64,000 bases of DNA from Thelephora terrestris (GCA_015956445.1 WIUZ02000010.1:744001-808000), one strand, 5' to 3'; shown: positions 35,001 through 46,737, numbered from the stretch's first letter. Made by a program: numbers and translations. The notes: generated by a model from the letters alone, not told the origin.

Positions 35001-38000
35001 CTGACCCCCTATACCTTGCGTTTATAGATCTTTCCGTCCGGCTCTCTGGCTCTCTTTCGATGGTGGCCTTCCTATTTTTCCACGAGGTTCGACACGTTGC
35101 GAGTCATGACGCCCGTCGCTGGGCGTGATATGATATCATGTTACCGTCCCCATTAATTGAACTGTTGGGTCTTGTGACCCTCTAAGCACTCGCGTACTCT
35201 GGTCATCGGACTGTTCCGTTGGCACAACAAGCCGAGGGCATGCATGTAACAAATATGTAAGCTATCCTTCCTCGCTCTTTGCGATCGCTTCAAGTTCATC
35301 CTCGAAAGCGCCGGGTCGGACTCTTTGTTTTTTTTTTTCCGCATCTGGCGTGCTTATGTACTTGGGATTGTCCTCGTGCTCTACCCCCCCGGGATTTATC
35401 CTCTCAGGAATTGGTTGCTCTCCGGTGTTACGAACCCCCCGCCCCCCTCCTACGGATCTTTTTTTTTTTTTGATTTCACAGAAATTCGTTCGGGATTTTT
35501 TTGGGGATTACGATCGTTAGTTACGGGTGCAGTATCGAAAGGAGATCTCCCGTTCATTCGGGTTTATTTGTTGGGTTTTTTGAAAGATTGTTCCGCCCCT
35601 TCGGCGCAACGGAGTTTCTTCTCAAATCGCGAGGGTGATGCGCCCAGAAAATTCGAAACGGTACTTGCTTGACCCTCAATACCGTAAGGCCTTATACCCA
35701 TCGTTCATCCGATCTCTCGTGCGAGTGTAATCAAGTGGCTCAGCTACGACCCACACTGGTAAAAAAAAGCACCGATCGGCGCCCTCAAGGAGATCAACCG
35801 TGACAGTGGCGAACACTGAAAATCTCCCATAAGTGGCGATCACACATGTGTATCGACGGTGCCGGGAGTCTAGGGGGGATCCTCTTCTAGCGAGTCCAGA
35901 CCGTTTGGTTGCCGTCTTCCAAACACTCAACGTACTCAACTATGAACCCCACACGATGGTGGAATCCGAATCTGGCATCGAGAGCACCACCGAGCGCGCT
36001 TATTCGTAAGAGGGTCACAAGGGAGGAAGCGCCAGAGAAGCGCGCCTAACGAGGGTGTGTCAGAGGCGCTCATTAATTCTCGGTCGTCAGCATCGACAAT
36101 AGCCGTTGATCAAACTGGTGAGCCTTTTTTTTTTGCCTGTTGCTCACACTCTGACAGACTGTCCAGACTGTCCAGATGTTCCGATCTCGTACCAAGGTCG
36201 GCCCTTACCGACTCATTACCGAGCCGCAACGTGTGGTCGATCGAGGGCAGCTCACTGACACTAATGTGTAAACGGATTTACACTGGCATCTCGTGAGGGG
36301 GGGGGTGCACTTAGCCTCAGGCTCTTTTGGCTTTTCCGTCGTGGCGGCGGGATCACCAGATCGGATGTTTGAGATTTGAGGTGATACTTCCGTACCGACC
36401 ACATAGGTATCCGGTGTCCCTGCTCACCCTCATTCGGGACTAAGATCCGTTCGATCTAGCTCTCCGGAAACACATGATGGAGGGCGCGGACTGCCACCAA
36501 GAGGAAGGGGGACTATGTACTTTCGGGGGTGGCTTCTCTTTTGAACGGGGTCTAGCTTTCAACGTACACCGTTCTCGACCGTCGATGAGTGGACAGGTAC
36601 AGGGCGATATTGTGGTGCAATGGGCGGCGTTGACCTTAACGGAAATGATGGAATCGGGACCGAGATTTGCCTCCCCCCACTGCAGTGTTGCGGTCTAGAC
36701 CCCTCGGTCCATTGTCAAGTTTGGGTCCCCTGGTGATCTCGTTCGACCGTCACTCCCAGTGAAAATTCGGTCGAGCGTAAGCGAGGCCGAATGACACTGG
36801 GCGAGCCAGATCTATTTGGCGTAGAGAGATCTAGGCCGCGCGAACTGGGATCAGGCCAGATCGAGTGATCTTCACGAGTTCACATCGTAAACACGAAGTT
36901 CAACATAGATTTAGTGTTGTAAATAGCAGTGTCTACGTCGTCGTACCTCGCGTGAAACGGTGTCAAATTTTCCTTCGTCATTTTCTTCTAAGTCCCTCAA
37001 CAACCCCAAGCACGATCCGACCCATCCCCCAATGCCCCCTCCCCAACCCGCACCCCCAAACTGGTTGGCACGCAATATTTCTGTCTCTACTGATCTCCGG
37101 GTTCCTTCGTTACTCTGAACCACTTCCTCCGCCTCGAGTCCCCTGCCAAATCATCGGCCTCAAGCTATCCCTCCAGGCGACATACCCGAGCCGCGAATAT
37201 TTCCAGCATCGCAAAGATGCAAGATGATTCCAACGGGTAAGTATACTATATTACATCTATTTGTACCAGAGTGATGATTATATGTGATCTAGGAAAATAT
37301 GTGCCGAAGAATAAAATAAGGACGAAGTGACCACCAATAATGAAGATGATATATTTCGAAGCTTACTGGAAGAGCGTCCCTGCTTCCAAGAAGAGGGTAA
37401 GTTTGTCTCCCTCCTATTTTCATTATCTTATCTCACCTCACAACCTCCGTTAGAAGTATGCGGAACGAAGCCAAACGAAGCTCGTACGTCCGTATTACGA
37501 CAACTTCTATGTATTATGAGCTGATTTGACAGCGCTTCCGCAGGCTTCGAATTCCGCAAGTCCGTCTAACCGGACACCGTTCCGTCTTGGAGCGTGTATG
37601 GGCGGGCCCATGTGCGGGACTGGGGATCGTGCGGTAGGATTTCCGGGTGGTATTTCGTGTGGGATGACCCCACTGTAAAATAGATCCGTATTGTTGTCCC
37701 TCGACTAGAATTGACACGAATAGATTTTTTGTTGCTCCCGCTCGATACCAATAGAACCGCAATTATATTAAGATCTATCGAAATCTACCCTGCGCTACGG
37801 TCGGACGTCGAGTTACCAATCCACGCTCCCTCTCGCTCCTTGTCGATCTGCATGGGGCGTGTGCGACTTTCTGGCCGTTTTTACAACTCGCATCAACCCG
37901 GATCGACCCTGGTCTAAGGATCGCTCCGGTTTGAACCCGCTCGCTCCTGCCGGATCGAATTCTGTCCGGGCGTCACTTATTACCGAACACCGCGATCATC

Positions 38001-38971
38001 AGCCCCCGGCACCCCTTGGAGTGAAAGTGAACGGCAAAAGTGAGGCTAAACGGAGAGGGGATATGAAAACACCGTTGGAATTGGATTTTCCCCCTCGTTC
38101 TGTGATTTCGCCGATCGGCGGGGGTGGATCTCGAGGGTGGTGTGTTGTGTACACTCTGCTAAGCCAGAATCTAGACCTATCGTTAGATCCACTTTTGAAC
38201 CGAGGGTGTTTCTCCTCCTATTTCAAAGAGGATCACGAATGACATTGGGAGGCGCTTAGGGGAAAGCAGTTCTTTCAATAGGTAAACCGACGAGCTGCAA
38301 GCGTTCAAATGGATGAAACGGTTCCTCCCAGATCCTCTGAGTAGATCAGAGTCCCCATCCGGGATGCTTGGCTCCAAGCTTAAGGAGAGTACCCCAATTC
38401 ACGATGCACGATGCGGGTGGTGGAGGGGGCGGCCGGAGTTGGAGCGGATGTAAATCACGTGTGTGTTATTTGAAATCCATTCCGATCATCCCGAATTTGG
38501 TCGTGTGCGTGGACAAACAGACGCCACCAGGTCCCGACCCCCGCGACAATTCGACTGCACCAATCAATACACTTGCATTCTTCACCCGCGTGGCTACAGC
38601 TATCTTTCGAAATGAGGGATTTATGACGATCGTCGTCATTCCAGATTCTCCATGACTACCCCGTCGCGCATGAGCGTCGACTCATCAAGGGTTTCCATCA
38701 GCACAGGCTCGAGGAGAATGAGTGCAAGATTTGTGGGAATGTCGACGTCCTCCGGGCCCACAAGCGGCTACTACAACGCAGCAGAACCCATACCACCTCT
38801 TTTGATGAGCGGCGGGGAGATAAGTCCTCGTGTTGATTCAAACTCGGATAGCTCGTACTCGAGACCAGGTACTGAAGCTCGACCCAGCATGAATTGGCAC
38901 CCCGAGATCACTGGGACGTTTTCTGGTGGATCTGATTCAGGTGCCAGTGCGAGCCAAACTGGGCCAGAACC
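29004..38971. other. Ten-kilobase gene-poor block
   Basis: After the Ecl1-like 3' flank I see no supportable gene on either strand. Frames up to about 170 codons occur (for example 30300-30824 minus), but none has a domain, a start in good context plus splice partners, or a family resemblance. A plus-strand frame at 34506-34742 has a protein-like composition (EVHERVYEKEKPAASLRVEI) but no relatives I know. A Ser-rich plus-strand frame at 38652-39083 overlaps the end of the kinase gene and is probably a shadow. 38340-38560 is one copy of a diverged repeat. Confidence 0.45.
38340..38560 (+). repeat. Diverged direct repeat, copy 1
   Basis: Shares an ordered series of imperfect blocks with 40863-41085: agatcagRgtccc, aggaRagtacSccaa.tcacgaYgc, ggccggagttgga, and a block ending cgatcatcccga. 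The two copies flank the kinase gene in the same orientation. I see no coding function. Confidence 0.5.
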
Positions 38972-40426
38972 TCACGTGAACCACGGGTGCCGGACGACAT
39001 CCTGTATGCGAATCCTCTCCTCTGGACGATACTTCAACATCTTCTCCAAGAGATCCTCCAACACCCCAGCTTCTTCTTCATGAAGTCGCAACTCGGGATT
39101 TTCAATCATCGGACCTTCGTATTCAGACGGCGGATCGACCCGCTCGCCAATCTCGAGCAACTTCGCCCTAATGGAGCTCCTGCGAGCTTTCAGGAGCACG
39201 CCCGCGCGTTCTTGATCCTGCTCGCTCTTTGGTCGCCCGTCCTCCTCGAACCATTGCGCGCGGTCTTCGAAAGCAGCCCACCAGGGATCAGGTAGTCGCC
39301 CCAGCGTCTCAACCGTCTGCCTGAGAATGTCGACGTCACTTCCCAGGAACGATTCAAAGAGGGCGAAGCCCGCGCGGATTTCGAAGATCGCACATCCGAG
39401 CGCCCAGATGTCCGTCTCGAGGCCCACGCGCCGCTCAAACCGTGCCTCGGGCGACTGGTAACCCAGCACCGTACCTGGTACGTAGGATGATGGTGGGGAA
39501 GCGACGATATAGGACTGACCAAAGTCACTGACCATAACGCTTTCCTGAAGAAGCGTCGAGTCCGACATCCTGTAGTTCTGGATGGGTTCGAAGAGCATGG
39601 CTGGTGCGTGAAGGCCGGGTGGTTGTCCGTCACGGGTTCTGACGTCCTCCGTCTCGGGGTCGCCCAGATGGGCGTACACCTCGTCGTCCGACCATTTGAT
39701 AACGTGGGGCGACAGGCGAAACAGGATGTTCGATGTGGTCAGGTCTAGATGGAATCATTCATCGGCAACTGACATCGTTGAAAAGGGGGTGGTGGACTGC
39801 TTACCTCCATGAACGATGCCAGCGCAGTGCATGTGATGTATCATCATCGCTGTTTGTTTCGCAACCTTCCTAGCCAAGTCTGCACGTAGTCGTCGACTTC
39901 CGATAGTTCGCCCGGGTGTGTCATACATGGCTTGGATACTGGGACCGGCAAGGGGGAATATGATAAATAGGTGTGAGCCGTTTGGACCTTGTACGAAGAA
40001 ATGGTGATCGACAGTCTGGAAATCGACAGACTCGGAAGGAGGGAGAGACGCTCGAAGCTTTCGAGGAATAGCAAGTTCGGAAATCTCGTTCGGGAGCTTG
40101 GACGAGGAAAGATCGGCGCGCATCGCCTTGAGGGTGACGAGTCTACCCCGGTCTCCCTCTTCCTGTTGGTCGCGCGCCAGCCAAACTGTAGACGAACCTC
40201 CAAATCCAAGTTTGTGAAGGATCCTGAAACGTCCATGGTCAAAGGTGTCGCCAACGGATATCGGGTGGTAACCGCCAGGTCGATAACATTCGATGTCCTC
40301 GATTGCATCAAGGAACGAAGGAATGAAACGAGGGGCCCTCATCGTGGAAGTACGACACAGGAATGGAGTGAATGAGTGAGTAGGGGGATGAAGACGGTGT
40401 CCTCCGAGTCGAAGGAGAGCGAGCAT
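38972..40426 (-). CDS. SRPK-like protein kinase, two exons, with a one-base frameshift
   Basis: Exon 1 (39805-40426) and exon 2 (38972-39745) are separated by a 59-bp intron (GTAAGC..ATCTAG). The protein (about 464 residues if the shift is bridged) has ECYRPGGYHPISVGD, LGFGGSSTVWLARD, VTLKAM (ATP-site Lys), GIVHGDLTTSNILF, VSDFGQS (DFG), YQSPEA and TDIWALGC. This is the layout of SR-protein-kinase-like CMGC enzymes common in agaricomycetes, which phosphorylate Ser/Arg-rich proteins. The catalytic loop has the Asp but Thr where Lys is usual (DLTTSN). After NILF the frame is lost at a four-A run (39719-39722 on the plus strand): removing one base restores a family-like run (RLSPHVIKWSDDEV). Either this copy is inactivated or the base is a sequence error. 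The start at 40426 includes a short hydrophobic, Arg/His-containing leader; a second Met is at 40342. Confidence 0.78.
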
Positions 40427-41791
40427 TTGAACGCTTCAGGCCTCAGACTTCAGTAGTTGGTGACTGAAAGTCAATCCGAGTCGATCCTCGTTAGAGTCTA
40501 ATGAGGTCTAATGTCAATGATCAGAGAGCGGAAAGAGCAGGCAATATAACACGTGACCGGACCCAAATCACGACGATGATGACCGTGACGGCGACGGCAG
40601 CGAACAATCCTTGAGGATATTCTTCTTTTTCTTTTTTATGCAGAAGCATCGTGGAGCAGCTAATAAGCCAGTCATAACGCCTAAGGGACGACGTTGAATT
40701 GGAATTGCAAGTGACTTGGCTTTGTGGCGTTTCGGTCCAGACTCTGATTCGCAGATCGGTCTCGTATTCGGGCTCAGCAGCAAAGACGGCAAAAGTCACC
40801 GAACTGGGCGTGATCCCTATTCGAGGAGGACCAGATATTGAAAGGCGCTTCCTCCTTAATCCTAGGGGGAGATCAGGGTCCCTAACTCAAAGGAAAGTAC
40901 GCCAAGTCACGACGCGAACAAATCGGCGGTGGATGGAGCTACTGATTTAGGAACGGAAGACCGGCCGGAGTTGGATCGCAGATTTGAGCCCGCTGGACCC
41001 TGGTCGCGCACCGTCGCGGACGGGGGCTCGTCCGAAACAAGTAGGCGCCAAGTATTTGAAATTCGTCGCGATCATCCCGAGCCCAGCCGCGTATGAGCTA
41101 AACTTTCAGCTTTACAGGCGTACGCGGGGATGCTTCCGCCCGGTACTAGACTTGCGTCATCGCCGTTCACAACAGGGGACATCGGTTCTCAAAAACGGGA
41201 CTTGACCGCGTACGATCTTTCCGCAAGCAACTGGAAAGCTGCTCGCCGAGATTTCCCACGCGCCGCGCCCATTGTTGTCGATGGAGCATGAATCTGCTTC
41301 CGCTTCGTTAACGTTCATCTCCCACACATTGAATACCGGGGACTACCGGCCAGCACGCCCACTTCTCGGTCGAAGGGCATATTGACAGTTTGTGACGAGA
41401 GGTCTCGAGAGGTGCGCGCTGTGTTGTCAAGGATCTCTAGGATCGTACACTTCGCTTGCAGACCACCCAGCTTACGATGCGGTACGATTTACATCGGCGG
41501 AGGTTCTGCGTCAATGGCAAATTGAACTTGAGGTCCTCGGAACTAAAACAAGGTTGACCCCAGGCTCCGGATGTAAAAGTCGGCGGCAAGGGGGCGACAG
41601 GGCAGGTGATCGGTGGCGAAGTCAAGATGCTGCCGTGATAGTCCCTAGCGTAACTATAGTTAAGAGGTACTTTTCCCTGCTCCTCCTCACCCTTTGTCTT
41701 CGTTCCTCTCAAGACCGCGGACTGTACGCGCGCGGGCGATCTGACGGTTCATAATCCCCTCCCTTCGACGCATCCCGAGCAAGCAGTCGTC
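40427..41791. other. Intergenic between kinase and DUF6533 pair
   Basis: Contains the upstream region of the kinase gene and of the first DUF6533 gene. No coding region is recognised. 40863-41085 matches 38340-38560 imperfectly. Confidence 0.5.
40863..41085 (+). repeat. Diverged direct repeat, copy 2
   Basis: Same ordered blocks as 38340-38560 (see that entry), with insertions between them. It is the second of two copies bracketing the SRPK-like gene. Confidence 0.5.
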
Positions 41792-43498
41792 ATGGCCGGA
41801 TCGACCTTGGAGGCTTTGGCCACACTCGGGCATCGTTTGTGCGTGTAGTTTACTCCTCCGAAGCCATGGATCTTACAGATCTTTCCAGGTTTTCGACCAA
41901 GGTAATATTTGAACATCGGGTCACGAAGCCAAGGTTAATCCGCGCGCGACTCGTTCAGTTGTTTTCGACTTCGATGTATTGTATGTGGGTCTACGACTAT
42001 TTTATCACCCTTGGAGACGAGGTCCGTACCTTGCTTCTTTCAATCGAGGGGTTGTATTCTGACCGATTTGTAGGTGACGTATGCGTGGTCTGGAAGAAAA
42101 TCTTGGGGTGAATTTTCCTACGCCCCCGTCACGCTCAATATCTGAAACTCACACGGTTTCTCGGCAGTGTTTGCGCTCTTTGTCGCTGTACAGTATTCCA
42201 AAAAATGATATCTCGGATCGTTGTGGACTTGACGTTGATTGTAGAACAGGTACCTCCCTGCATTGCACATCCTCTACAAAGGCATCATCGTGTTTAATTT
42301 CACAACATCCGTAAGCCCTCGCTCGTGAACACACAATGGCACTATACTCACGGGGCTTCATGCAGCTGTGCGTTTCCACCGGTTTCACGTGTGGGTATCT
42401 CCACCGTCGATCCTGACTCCTTCAACTGCACGACAGCTGTGAGAAGACCAAATGGGAGGTCGCGTGTTACACGGCCCTCGCCGCTTTACTCGCGCAGCTT
42501 ACGGTCGCATCAAGGTCCGAGCCACGCTTTTTGCAGATCGAGACCAACTCGTATTGAGATTGGGTGATGGGTCTTAGACTATACGCCGTCTCCGGGAGGA
42601 ACAAGTTACACGCTAGCGTACTTTTTGTACTGCTTGCCGCACAGTCCTGCGCTGGGATTTGGCTCACTGTCGTGGCAGGGACTCATCCAAGTAAGTTCCT
42701 CAACCGTTTGTCAATTTGCCTTGGGACTCAATTCGGCCCCCCCAGTTCAATCGTTGCCGCAGATAAACCTGGACGCGTTCAAGGTCTGCCTTGTCCAACA
42801 GTGGCGACCTGGGGTAATCAGTTTTGTCACTATCGGTGTCGCTTTCGGTACGTCTCGATAGCCATTCGAACGGTTCCAGCCCGGACGTTTTGATTTCTGA
42901 TGTAGTCGCGGGCACGGTCACAGATGCTTTTGCGCTCGTCTCCATTTTCGTCACAACAGGTTGGAGAAATTTTAGAAGATACCCGGGGATTCCGAGCCTC
43001 GTGACAACCATCCTGCGAGACGCGACGATGTACTTCTTTGCCATGTTTGCTTGTCAATTGCTCCTCTTGTTCTTCTTGTTTCTCGCTCCAGTGAGTCGAT
43101 TTCGTGGTGCCTCTGGAGGTAGTTTATCATGATGTGCTCATCGTATGCGCGTGTTCAGGTACAAATCCAGCTTTTGCCAGGAGTGTAAGCATTCCTCTTC
43201 CTCCCCCCCAGTGCACTATCGAGTAATTTGGATTTACGTTTGTAGGACCCACACGATATTTCTCCCAATGATGGCATGTCGTCTTATGCTCTCTTTGAAG
43301 AAAGCTGCTTCCGAACCGAGGGGGATGTGGACTCTTACAAACGAGGGGACTGAGAACGGGAGGGGGATTTTTACGGACAGAAGCATTCGATTCGGAGACG
43401 CCCCGGGCGAGATCTCTGACACCACCACCTCGCCGAGTGGGGGAGACGTCGAGCTTTGGGCTGTGACTCGGTCGCCTCGGAGTAGTGGGCACCTGTGA
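41792..43498 (+). CDS. DUF6533-type multi-pass membrane protein, copy A
   Basis: Modelled exons: 41792-41842, 41929-42021, 42074-42107, 42168-42187, 42245-42310, 42366-42388, 42437-42514, 42578-42690, 42746-42847, 42924-43090, 43159-43184, 43246-43498 (341 residues). The N-terminal VYDYFITLGDE and VTYAWSGRKSW blocks are the DUF6533 signature. Further landmarks are NRYLPALHI, CEKTKWEV, RLYAVSGRNK, INLDAFKVC, RYPGIPSLVTTILRDATMYFF with a hydrophobic segment, and HTIFLPMMACRLMLSL. The family is a basidiomycete expansion of probable 7-TM proteins of unknown role. Exon sizes match copy B almost exactly. The 13-nt microexon expected at 41889-41901 is present with a good donor, but the matching acceptor has become CG at 41943-41944. 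My model therefore skips it and uses CACGAAG at 41928. An ATG at 41866 in the same open frame is an alternative start. Confidence 0.75.
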
Positions 43499-45017
43499 CT
43501 GGCGTCCGTGGGCGTTTTCACCCTTTATCATAGTGGTTACCGGTCTGTTGCCGAATCTCGGCGGGACGCCGGGATGGTGCATTGACGGGGTGAGCGGGCT
43601 CACGTGTGCCCGCGCATGTGGCTCCTTACTTGGATCAAGGTGAGCATAAACCGTGATACTTCCACACTGCGGGGTGTTCGGTATCGGTACCTTTTCAGGG
43701 TGGCTATACTTTGGAGGCGCCTATTGACGGGACTCACTCTTGTGGGGGGATCCACGGTCAAACTTCATGAGATCGTCCTCCTTGCTTGTCCGCGTCCTCG
43801 TGTAGAATCCTAAAAAACTCCTCTCGTTTTTTCGTCAACGTCCATTCGTCACTCTTCCATTGCCGGTCTCTGTTCCCATTTTGTTTCTCCCCCCTTTACT
43901 CATGTATAAATCTGGTTGTTTATCTGGCCTTGGTGTGAAGATAGTGGTATGAGTTGGCAACCGCGAAAATGTAAATCCCTAGAGTCCGAGGGTCCCCGAT
44001 AAACTATCCACGGGGAGGCGAAACAGCCAAGGATGAGGAGGACACGGAGGCAGAATCGGATCGATCGGGGTTTGCCCTGCCAAGGCGCTTACATGACGTT
44101 GGTCCTAAACTTTATCGTTGGATCGAAGACAGCGTCAGAGCCCGCTGTCGTGGGCGGAGACTCGAATTAAAACCATACGATCCCTCCGTCGTTCGGGGGC
44201 GTCCATGAATCGATTAGGTTGCCACTGATGCTATGCGGAGCACGAGCAAATGGTCTAGGAGGCGTTGTGGGCCCATCAGCATCTCATCTACATCCCCTCG
44301 CAACAAGCGGTTTGGTCGACGTCGACCCTGCAAGTCTGGCCCACCAAACTCTACCGACTTTGCCTTATGCGGCCCTTTCCCGTTCCTCGAGGTTGAGCAC
44401 ATGCCAGGGTCCCCCGAGCGCTACGGGAGCCGGTGTTGCGAATTTGCTTCCGTGACGGCCATCACGTTTTTTCCTCCCCTCCCTCCCATATTCTCCGAAG
44501 CTTCACCGGTACCCACAGACACCACCAGCCAAACCATGCGTTCACCAAGAGCTATCGCTTGAAAGTACTGCACAGTCGGACAACGCAGAAGAGAGAGTGT
44601 GGGCTCGGTTAAGATGAAACCCACTAGTAAGCTTCCGGGAAGGGTGGTGGGCCCCTCGGGCGGAAAGGGGCCCTGAATTATACAAGCTTGATTCCCGGAT
44701 TCAATTGGCTGACATCGGCGGATGGTCTGCGGTCCAATGAGAACGTTCGAGCAACTGAACGGAGATCGACCCTATTCTATGCCAAGCGGGTGCGACACGG
44801 ATCCCGCGCGCTCGAAGTTCATGCATCCCCCTCCTGATATTCTCTAGTCCCCTTGGCTGTTGTATAACTCACGCTCCCTTTCTCTTCTCCTCTTCCTCCC
44901 CCCCCCCCCCCCCCCCCCTTTCGTTCTCCTCGCGACTGCAGGCCACACACACGGACGGCCAATCAGTTCACATCCCCTCCAATCGCTTCCCGAACCCCAC
45001 ATCGGAGATCGACTCAG
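43499..45017. other. Spacer between the tandem DUF6533 genes
   Basis: 3' flank of copy A and promoter region of copy B. No gene is recognised. A run of 21 C residues lies at about 44898-44918, preceded by a CT-rich stretch, roughly 100 bp before the ATG of copy B. Confidence 0.5.
44898..44918 (+). repeat. C21 homopolymer in the copy B promoter region
   Basis: An uninterrupted run of about 21 C, embedded in a tract of C and T (44870-44930) typical of fungal core promoters. On the minus strand this is a G-run able to form a quadruplex. Its exact length may be a sequencing approximation. Confidence 0.7.
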
Positions 45018-46737
45018 ATGGATCCAAAACAGGTAGAGGTGCTGGCGAACGTTGGGCGGCAGCTGTATGTACACATTCTCTTTCATCGCAAAGAGCTTGA
45101 TTCGAGGGAACCCTCTAGGTTGACGGCAAAGGTAAACTTAAAATCTTGGTACACGCGCGGGAGGTTAATTCGCAGTACGACTCGTGCAGTGGTTCTCGAT
45201 TTCCATGTACTCTCTGTGGATTTACGACTATTTCTTGACTCTCGGAGACGAGGTCCGGTACCCCCCCGCATTTTTTGATCGAGCTGTCGCAAGGTTTTGA
45301 CTATCATCGCGTAGGTGGCATACGCCTGGACCGGGAGGAAATCATGGGGTGAGTTTTGCTTCCGCTTTGTCTCCAACATCTGATAACTCATGCGGGCTTC
45401 CCCGACAGTGTTTGCTCTGTTCATTGCTGTAGGGCCCCGCTCCAAAACGATGCTTCGGGTTGTGCACAGGCTTAACGGTGTTATAGAACCGCTACCTCCC
45501 TGCGCTTCATATAATCTACAAGGGCCTCATCTTGTTCGACTTTACAAAATCTGCAAGTCTTTTCCTCACGGCACCATACCGATGTTATACTCATGAGATT
45601 TCTTGCAGCTGTGCGTTTCTTCGCTTTTACGTGTTACATCCACAGTTTCGATCCTAATCCTTCTCGTCAACCCTCACAGTTGTGAACGCACCAAGTGGGA
45701 AGTCAACCTGTTCACAGCTAGTGTCGCCGTTCTTGCGCAAACTACGATTGCGATCAGGTCGGGTGCCGTTTTCTAAGACCGAGGATGGACCAATGTTGAG
45801 GAGCGTCTTAGGTTGTACGCCGTGACAGGGAGGAGCAAGGTGCACGCTTGTGTGCTTTGCGCCCTGATCCTGGGGCAGCTTGCCATTGGGCTTGCGCTTG
45901 CCATCGTATCTGGGATTCGCCCGCGTGAGCTCCTCGACCGTTAGTTTGTATGTGCACGTCTCACGCCGGCTTCCAGTCAACCCGTTGCCCCCGATAAATT
46001 TGGACGCGTTCAAGATCTGCTCCTTTAATCAGTGGCGGCCTGGGGAGTTCGGTTTCGTCATCGTTGCGGTTTCTTTCGGTACGCCCTCATATCCCCCTCC
46101 AACTTCTGATACGATGTCAACTGCCCCATATCATCTTGTAGATCTTTTCGCGTTCACCATGATCTACGTTGCAGCCAGAGGACCAAGGCTGAGGGGATAC
46201 CCGGGTATTCCAAACCTCTTGAAGGGAATCCTGCAAGATGCGACGAAATACTTCTTCCTCATGGCCGCTTGCCAGATAGTGCTCCTGTTCTTTTTGATTC
46301 TCGCTCCGGTACGTTGTATCTCCGGTGGGCTCCAGTGGGGTGCACACTTGTATATTTCTGTTGGTGGCTCATCGCGCTTGCGTGTGTGTGTGTTTTATAG
46401 CCATCGATCCAGCTCTTACCAGGGATGTGAGTTTTGTCTCTCTCTCTCTCTTTCATCCACCTCCAAACTGTACGCTAAGAACGATCGATCATAACAAAAC
46501 AGAACGCACGCCATCTTCCTCCCGATGATGGCCTGTCGCCTCATGCTCTCTTTGAGACGATCTGCCACCGAATCGACCGGGCTGTGGTCTCTTTCGTGCC
46601 CGTCCCGAGCGATATCGACGGATATGGACCTCGAATTCAGGTCATCACCCGCGATCGATGCACTGTCTCTCCCTCGAACGGACGGAGAGGCTGTAGAACT
46701 CGCCGAGTCTGTGCCGGAATTACGGTCGGAACGGTAA
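45018..46737 (+). CDS. DUF6533-type multi-pass membrane protein, copy B (intact, 13 exons)
   Basis: Exons: 45018-45068, 45119-45131, 45176-45252, 45315-45348, 45409-45428, 45487-45556, 45609-45630, 45680-45757, 45812-45924, 45977-46078, 46142-46308, 46401-46426, 46503-46737, giving 335 residues with every junction in phase. Key blocks: IYDYFLTLGDE, VAYAWTGRKSW, NRYLPALHIIYKGLILFDFTKSA, FFAFTCERTKWEV, RLYAVTGRSK, INLDAFKICSFNQWRPGE, GYPGIPNLLKGILQDATKYFF, LLFFLILAP, LLPGITHAIFLPMMACRLMLSL. Probable 7-TM topology; the DUF6533 region forms the N-terminal segments. The acidic, Ser-rich C-terminus (about 60 residues) is probably cytosolic. Exon 2 is a 13-nt microexon (GTTGACGGCAAAG). Ligand and role are unknown. 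It lies 1.5 kb downstream of copy A in the same orientation, so tandem duplication is clear. A CT-rich tract and C21 run precede the ATG. Confidence 0.85.

Noticed and set aside
38652-39083. Ser-rich plus-strand frame of 143 codons
   Set aside because: It overlaps the conserved C-terminal part of the kinase gene on the other strand and shows no domain; it is probably a low-complexity shadow.
42311-42436. Frameshift between DUF6533 copies A and B in the 22/23-nt exon
   Set aside because: The one-base difference is compensated by different donor positions in the preceding intron, so both genes stay in frame.
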